This document shows, in pieces, positions 61,254 through 64,000 of a DNA stretch of 64,000 bases. The position numbers were made by a program, and so were the translations under genes. Origin of the DNA: Mesorhizobium loti (GTDB lineage Bacteria > Pseudomonadota > Alphaproteobacteria > Rhizobiales > Rhizobiaceae); the NCBI GenBank assembly GCA_002356515.1, contig AP017605.1, positions 2,170,001-2,234,000 on the forward strand, in the 5' to 3' direction. Under the pieces are notes generated by a model that was not told the origin of the DNA, did not search any database, and was given only the letters and a program-made list of their open reading frames with translations. Within the stretch, counting starts at the first letter, position 1; every line of letters begins with the position of its first letter.

Positions 61254-62483
61254 TTATCGGACATCCTTTGCCTGACCGGTCGTCTCCGTCGCGTCTTGCG
61301 TTATTTCCGACAGCGGCGGCAGCACGACAGCCGGATGGCGGCCTTCGCGCAGCATCAGGCCGAGACTGTAGTCGACGGCCAGCTTCATCGCACCGAGCGC
61401 CGTGCCGCCGTCTTCCAAAGAGCTGACGGCGATCCGTGTCGGCCACGCAAGGTCCGCCGCGACGTGCTCGACCTTTTCCGTCATCAGCGGATTCCTGCCG
61501 ACGCCACCGCCAAGCACGATCAGGCCGGGGTCAAGCATGCCGATGCAGCCGGCCGCCAGCCTGCCGATATCGGCAGCATGGCGCGCGACGGCTGCCGCCG
61601 CCGGCGGTGAACCCTCAAGCGCGCGTGCAAAAAGATCCTTGGCCGAGTCGGGCGGCGCGCCTTCCCCCGCCGGCCAGTCGACACGGCAGCGTTCGACCAG
61701 CGCCCGCGATCCGAGATAATGTTCGAGCCCTTCACGATGGGGCGTCTCGCTGGCCGACCACGGAAACGGCATGCGGCCGATTTCGCCGGCGGCACCGCCG
61801 GCGCCGCGGAACAGGCGCCCCTCGGTGATGAAGCCGAGACCGACCCGCACGCCAACCTGCAGAAAGGCGAAGGTCTGGTGGCCTTGCGCGGCGCCAAAGT
61901 GCATCTCGCCAATGGCAGCACAGTTGACGTTGTTTTCCAGGATGATCGGCACCTCGATGCTGCGGCGCAGCAGGCCAAGCACGGCGGATGGCCCACCGGG
62001 CCGGTCGAAACGATCGTTGGAGACGATACGCGGCACGGCCACCGCAATCGCGCGCAGCGCGCGAAAACTCTTGGCCACCTTGGCCATGGTGGCACGCGCC
62101 ACCGAAAGCACGACGGCGCCGACCGCGTCGGCATCGCCGGCTATCGCTTCCGCGATCGGCTCTTCCGCCGACGCCAGCTTCTGTGCATCCATCGAATAGG
62201 CGACGGCGCGCACCTGGGCGGCGCCGACATCGATGCCGATCGCGTAGCCGGCGCCCGGACCGATGCCGTAGATCGTCGCCGTGCGGCCGATGGCACCACG
62301 CTCAATGCCACGCGAGGCAACGAGGCCGAGTGCGCTCAGTTCCGACACCGCCGCCGACATGGTTGGCTTCGAAAGGTCGAGCATGGCGCCGAGCTTCGGC
62401 CGCGTCACCGGCCCATGCGCGGCGAGCACGCGCAGCACGGCGCGGGCGCTGTCGGTCAGATTGGGGATTTCCGCAGCCGCCAT
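61254..62483 (-). CDS. ROK-family transcription regulator lacking the zinc motif
   Basis: This 409-residue NagC/XylR-like protein has an N-terminal winged helix (RAVLRVLAAHGPVTRPKLGA, then LSKPTMSAAVSELSALGLV) and a ROK sugar-kinase fold (GYAIGIDVGAAQVRAVAYS, ILENNVNCAAIGEMHFG). The C-x-C-G-x2-GC zinc motif of most ROK proteins is missing: the place reads ETPHREGLEHYLGSRAL with no Cys. It probably senses an amino sugar and controls the SIS and kinase genes upstream. The 140-base gap to the SIS gene holds an inverted repeat ATTGCCA/TGGCAAT at 62581-62601, a possible operator. Confidence 0.87.
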   Translation of the reverse strand: MAAAEIPNLTDSARAVLRVLAAHGPVTRPKLGAMLDLSKPTMSAAVSELSALGLVASRGIERGAIGRTATIYGIGPGAGYAIGIDVGAAQVRAVAYSMDAQKLASAEEPIAEAIAGDADAVGAVVLSVARATMAKVAKSFRALRAIAVAVPRIVSNDRFDRPGGPSAVLGLLRRSIEVPIILENNVNCAAIGEMHFGAAQGHQTFAFLQVGVRVGLGFITEGRLFRGAGGAAGEIGRMPFPWSASETPHREGLEHYLGSRALVERCRVDWPAGEGAPPDSAKDLFARALEGSPPAAAAVARHAADIGRLAAGCIGMLDPGLIVLGGGVGRNPLMTEKVEHVAADLAWPTRIAVSSLEDGGTALGAMKLAVDYSLGLMLREGRHPAVVLPPLSEITQDATETTGQAKDVR

Positions 62484-62623
62484 CTCAGCCGTTCGACCTT
62501 TTGCCTGAAATCCTGTCTCCAGTCGGTGAAAGCGCGATTGCCGCCCCGACTCGAAAGCCGCATCCCGTTCTCAATGCCCCATTGCCAGGCGGTTTGGCAA
62601 TTTCCACGATCCGGACAGCGGCG

Positions 62624-63646
62624 TCAGACTTCGGTCGGGGACCACGGCTTCAGCTTGATATCGGTCTGGCGGTAGCGGAACACGATGTCGGTGAGGCCGG
62701 CCGCGTCCTGCATGTCGCCGACAATGAGCTGGATGGCGATGATCTCCAGTATGGCGTCGGCGATGGCGTTGCCGAGCGCCGGAATGGGGATCACCACCAG
62801 CCTGTCGGCTGGGGCGACATCGCCGCGCCGCGTCACCAGCACCGAAGGACAGCCCAGCGCGGCGACATCTTGCGCGATCTTGACCTCGCGGCCATCGCCG
62901 ATGGCGATCAACCCCGTCGCCGCATCCTGCGATTCCATCGGCCCGTGCAGATAGTTCAGCGTGTCCCATCCCGATGCCGGCACCCGGACGGCCTCGCGGA
63001 TCAGCATCGCCGCCTCGCCGGCATTGGCGAAGCAGACGCCGGCGCCGACGATGTCGATGGATGTTCTGCCCTGCAGCAGCCGTGCCGCCTGCCCGGCAGC
63101 GCTTTGCGCACCGGAGAGAACGGTGGCGACAGCGGCAGGCAAACGCGCCCAGTCAAAACTGTTGCCGGCGAGCCTGTCGATCAGCATGCCAAGCGCCAGC
63201 AAGGTCCCGGTATAGCCGGTGGAACTCGCGCCATTGTCGGCCCCGGAGTCCGTGGCAAGCACTGCGCCGGTGAGTTCAGCCAGCGGATTGTCGCTGCCAC
63301 GGCACACCGCCAGGCGGGGCGACGCCGACGCCTCGCGCATGACATCAGAGATTTCGCGACTCTGCCCGGAGGCCGACAGCGCGATGAACGCATCGGCGGC
63401 CGCATCCGTCCGGCCATAAAGATCGGTCGGCGTATAGGCAAAAGCCTTGATGCCGGAGGCGCGCAGATAGTGCGCGCCAACAAGGGCCGCCTGGTAGCTG
63501 GCGCCGATGCCGGCAAGCCCGATCGTCTTGCCGCCAAAAGCGCTGAGATCAAGATCGTCAAGCGCCCCCGCCACCGAACGCCTGCCGATTTCGAGACTTT
63601 CCGTCTGGCGCGCCACCGCCTCGCGGTAGCCGATACGCTTCATCAT
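62624..63646 (-). CDS. SIS-domain sugar isomerase/deaminase-like protein
   Basis: This 340-residue protein has two SIS domains of the GlmS/AgaS type: IGLAGIGASYQAALVGAHYL with FIALSASGQSREISDVMREA (the S-x-S-G-x-S/T phosphate loop as SASGQS) and SIDIVGAGVCFANAGEAAML in the second half. It probably isomerises or deaminates a phosphorylated amino sugar. Its ATG directly follows the stop of the kinase gene (63647), indicating coupling. Together with the ROK regulator this is an amino-sugar or cell-wall-sugar utilisation unit. Confidence 0.87.
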   Translation of the reverse strand: MMKRIGYREAVARQTESLEIGRRSVAGALDDLDLSAFGGKTIGLAGIGASYQAALVGAHYLRASGIKAFAYTPTDLYGRTDAAADAFIALSASGQSREISDVMREASASPRLAVCRGSDNPLAELTGAVLATDSGADNGASSTGYTGTLLALGMLIDRLAGNSFDWARLPAAVATVLSGAQSAAGQAARLLQGRTSIDIVGAGVCFANAGEAAMLIREAVRVPASGWDTLNYLHGPMESQDAATGLIAIGDGREVKIAQDVAALGCPSVLVTRRGDVAPADRLVVIPIPALGNAIADAILEIIAIQLIVGDMQDAAGLTDIVFRYRQTDIKLKPWSPTEV

Positions 63647-64000
63647 TCAAACAACTCCAATCGACGGGGACAGGTCCTGGCCAACGAGCAGCCGCCTGGC
63701 CAAGGCGACCGCGCCAAGCACCGGCGGCTCGCGCAGCAGCAGCACCTGGCTCGACGGTGACACCTTCGCCATCGCCTCGACAAATGCCGTCATCAGCATC
63801 GGCTGCTCTGAAATGACACCGCCGCCAGCCACGACAAGGGCGGGATTGGCGCCGCGTTCGATCAAGAGTTCGACCAATGCGGCCAACCCTGCCCCACCTT
63901 CCCTGATGACGCGGATGGCCAGCGCCGAGCCGGCATTCGCCGCGTCGAACACGGCATTGGCATAGCGGCCCCAGACCGCCGCCCCGCGCGTTTCGTTGAG
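63647..64000 (-). CDS. BadF/BcrAD-type N-acetylglucosamine kinase-like protein (5' end outside window)
   Basis: The visible 117 residues are the C-terminal part of an ASKHA-fold kinase: GRYANAVFDAANAGSALAIR, ALVVAGGGVISEQPMLMTAF (the adenosine-binding GGG loop) and REPPVLGAVALARRLL. The frame is open to the window edge, so the gene continues beyond 64000. Such BadF-type enzymes phosphorylate N-acetylglucosamine and related sugars, feeding the SIS protein next door. Confidence 0.8.
   Translation of the reverse strand, partial: LNETRGAAVWGRYANAVFDAANAGSALAIRVIREGGAGLAALVELLIERGANPALVVAGGGVISEQPMLMTAFVEAMAKVSPSSQVLLLREPPVLGAVALARRLLVGQDLSPSIGVV

Overview
The window is high-GC alphaproteobacterial DNA, most likely a Mesorhizobium chromosome or that of a close Rhizobiales relative. 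The evidence is the set of DUF982 and Usg small proteins, a ROSE-like leader before an hsp20 gene, a CIRCE-controlled groESL, a class III cyclase/TPR protein, a typical mesorhizobial palindromic intergenic repeat (51730-51882) and the general gene style. No ribosomal RNA, CRISPR array, complete insertion sequence or nod/nif gene was seen.

Layout. (1) 1-6.7 kb: the 3' part of an RbbA/YhhJ-type ABC exporter, an NnrS remnant, a universal stress protein and a cytochrome c that diverge around a perfect FNR/FixK box, a FixK-like regulator and a damaged GNAT gene. This looks like a low-oxygen stress module. (2) 6.8-13.6 kb: a heat-stress block with two hsp20 genes, CIRCE-groES-groEL, four DUF982 paralogues, usg plus a usg scar, and several small unknown genes. 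(3) 13.6-21.5 kb: a sparse, decaying stretch with a cyclase/TPR protein, a flavodoxin-fold quinone reductase, a multiply frameshifted glucoamylase-type pseudogene, a Gly/Asp-rich exported protein and long empty stretches. (4) 21.5-42.9 kb: a surface-polysaccharide locus. It has a polyprenyl-phosphate sugar transferase, two sugar epimerases, a UDP-sugar dehydrogenase, a glutamine-dependent amidotransferase, two glycosyltransferases, two paralogous methyltransferases, two tandem acyltransferase-3/SGNH proteins, two Wzy/WaaL-like membrane proteins, a PglK-type ABC flippase and a membrane-anchored transglutaminase-fold protein. Together they could build, amidate, methylate, acylate, flip and polymerise a uronic-acid-containing glycan. 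(5) 42.9-46.5 kb: a tRNA-linked integration scar with a frameshifted AraC gene joined to an integrase tail that abuts a CAT-anticodon tRNA, plus a second integrase-tail remnant at the far side. (6) 46.6-58.4 kb: chromosomal housekeeping and regulatory genes: SIMPL-domain protein, YcgN-like protein, a repeat-rich OmpA-family protein, a YqhA pseudogene, an SDR, vapBC, a LuxR regulator, a catalytically dead DegP-like protein beside an active one, and a VOC/TetR pair with twin operators. (7) 58.3-61.3 kb: LysR/azoR, then a 2-kb cassette (KAS III-like enzyme plus membrane protein) bounded by a second copy of the azoR 3' end. (8) 61.3-64.0 kb: an amino-sugar-type ROK regulator, SIS protein and BadF-type kinase, the last cut by the window edge.

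The least explained items are the azoR-end-bounded KAS III cassette, the protease/pseudoprotease/LuxR trio, the transglutaminase-fold protein in the glycan locus and the multi-copy DUF982/Usg family around the chaperonins. Function calls rest on motif recognition by eye; no database search was possible.
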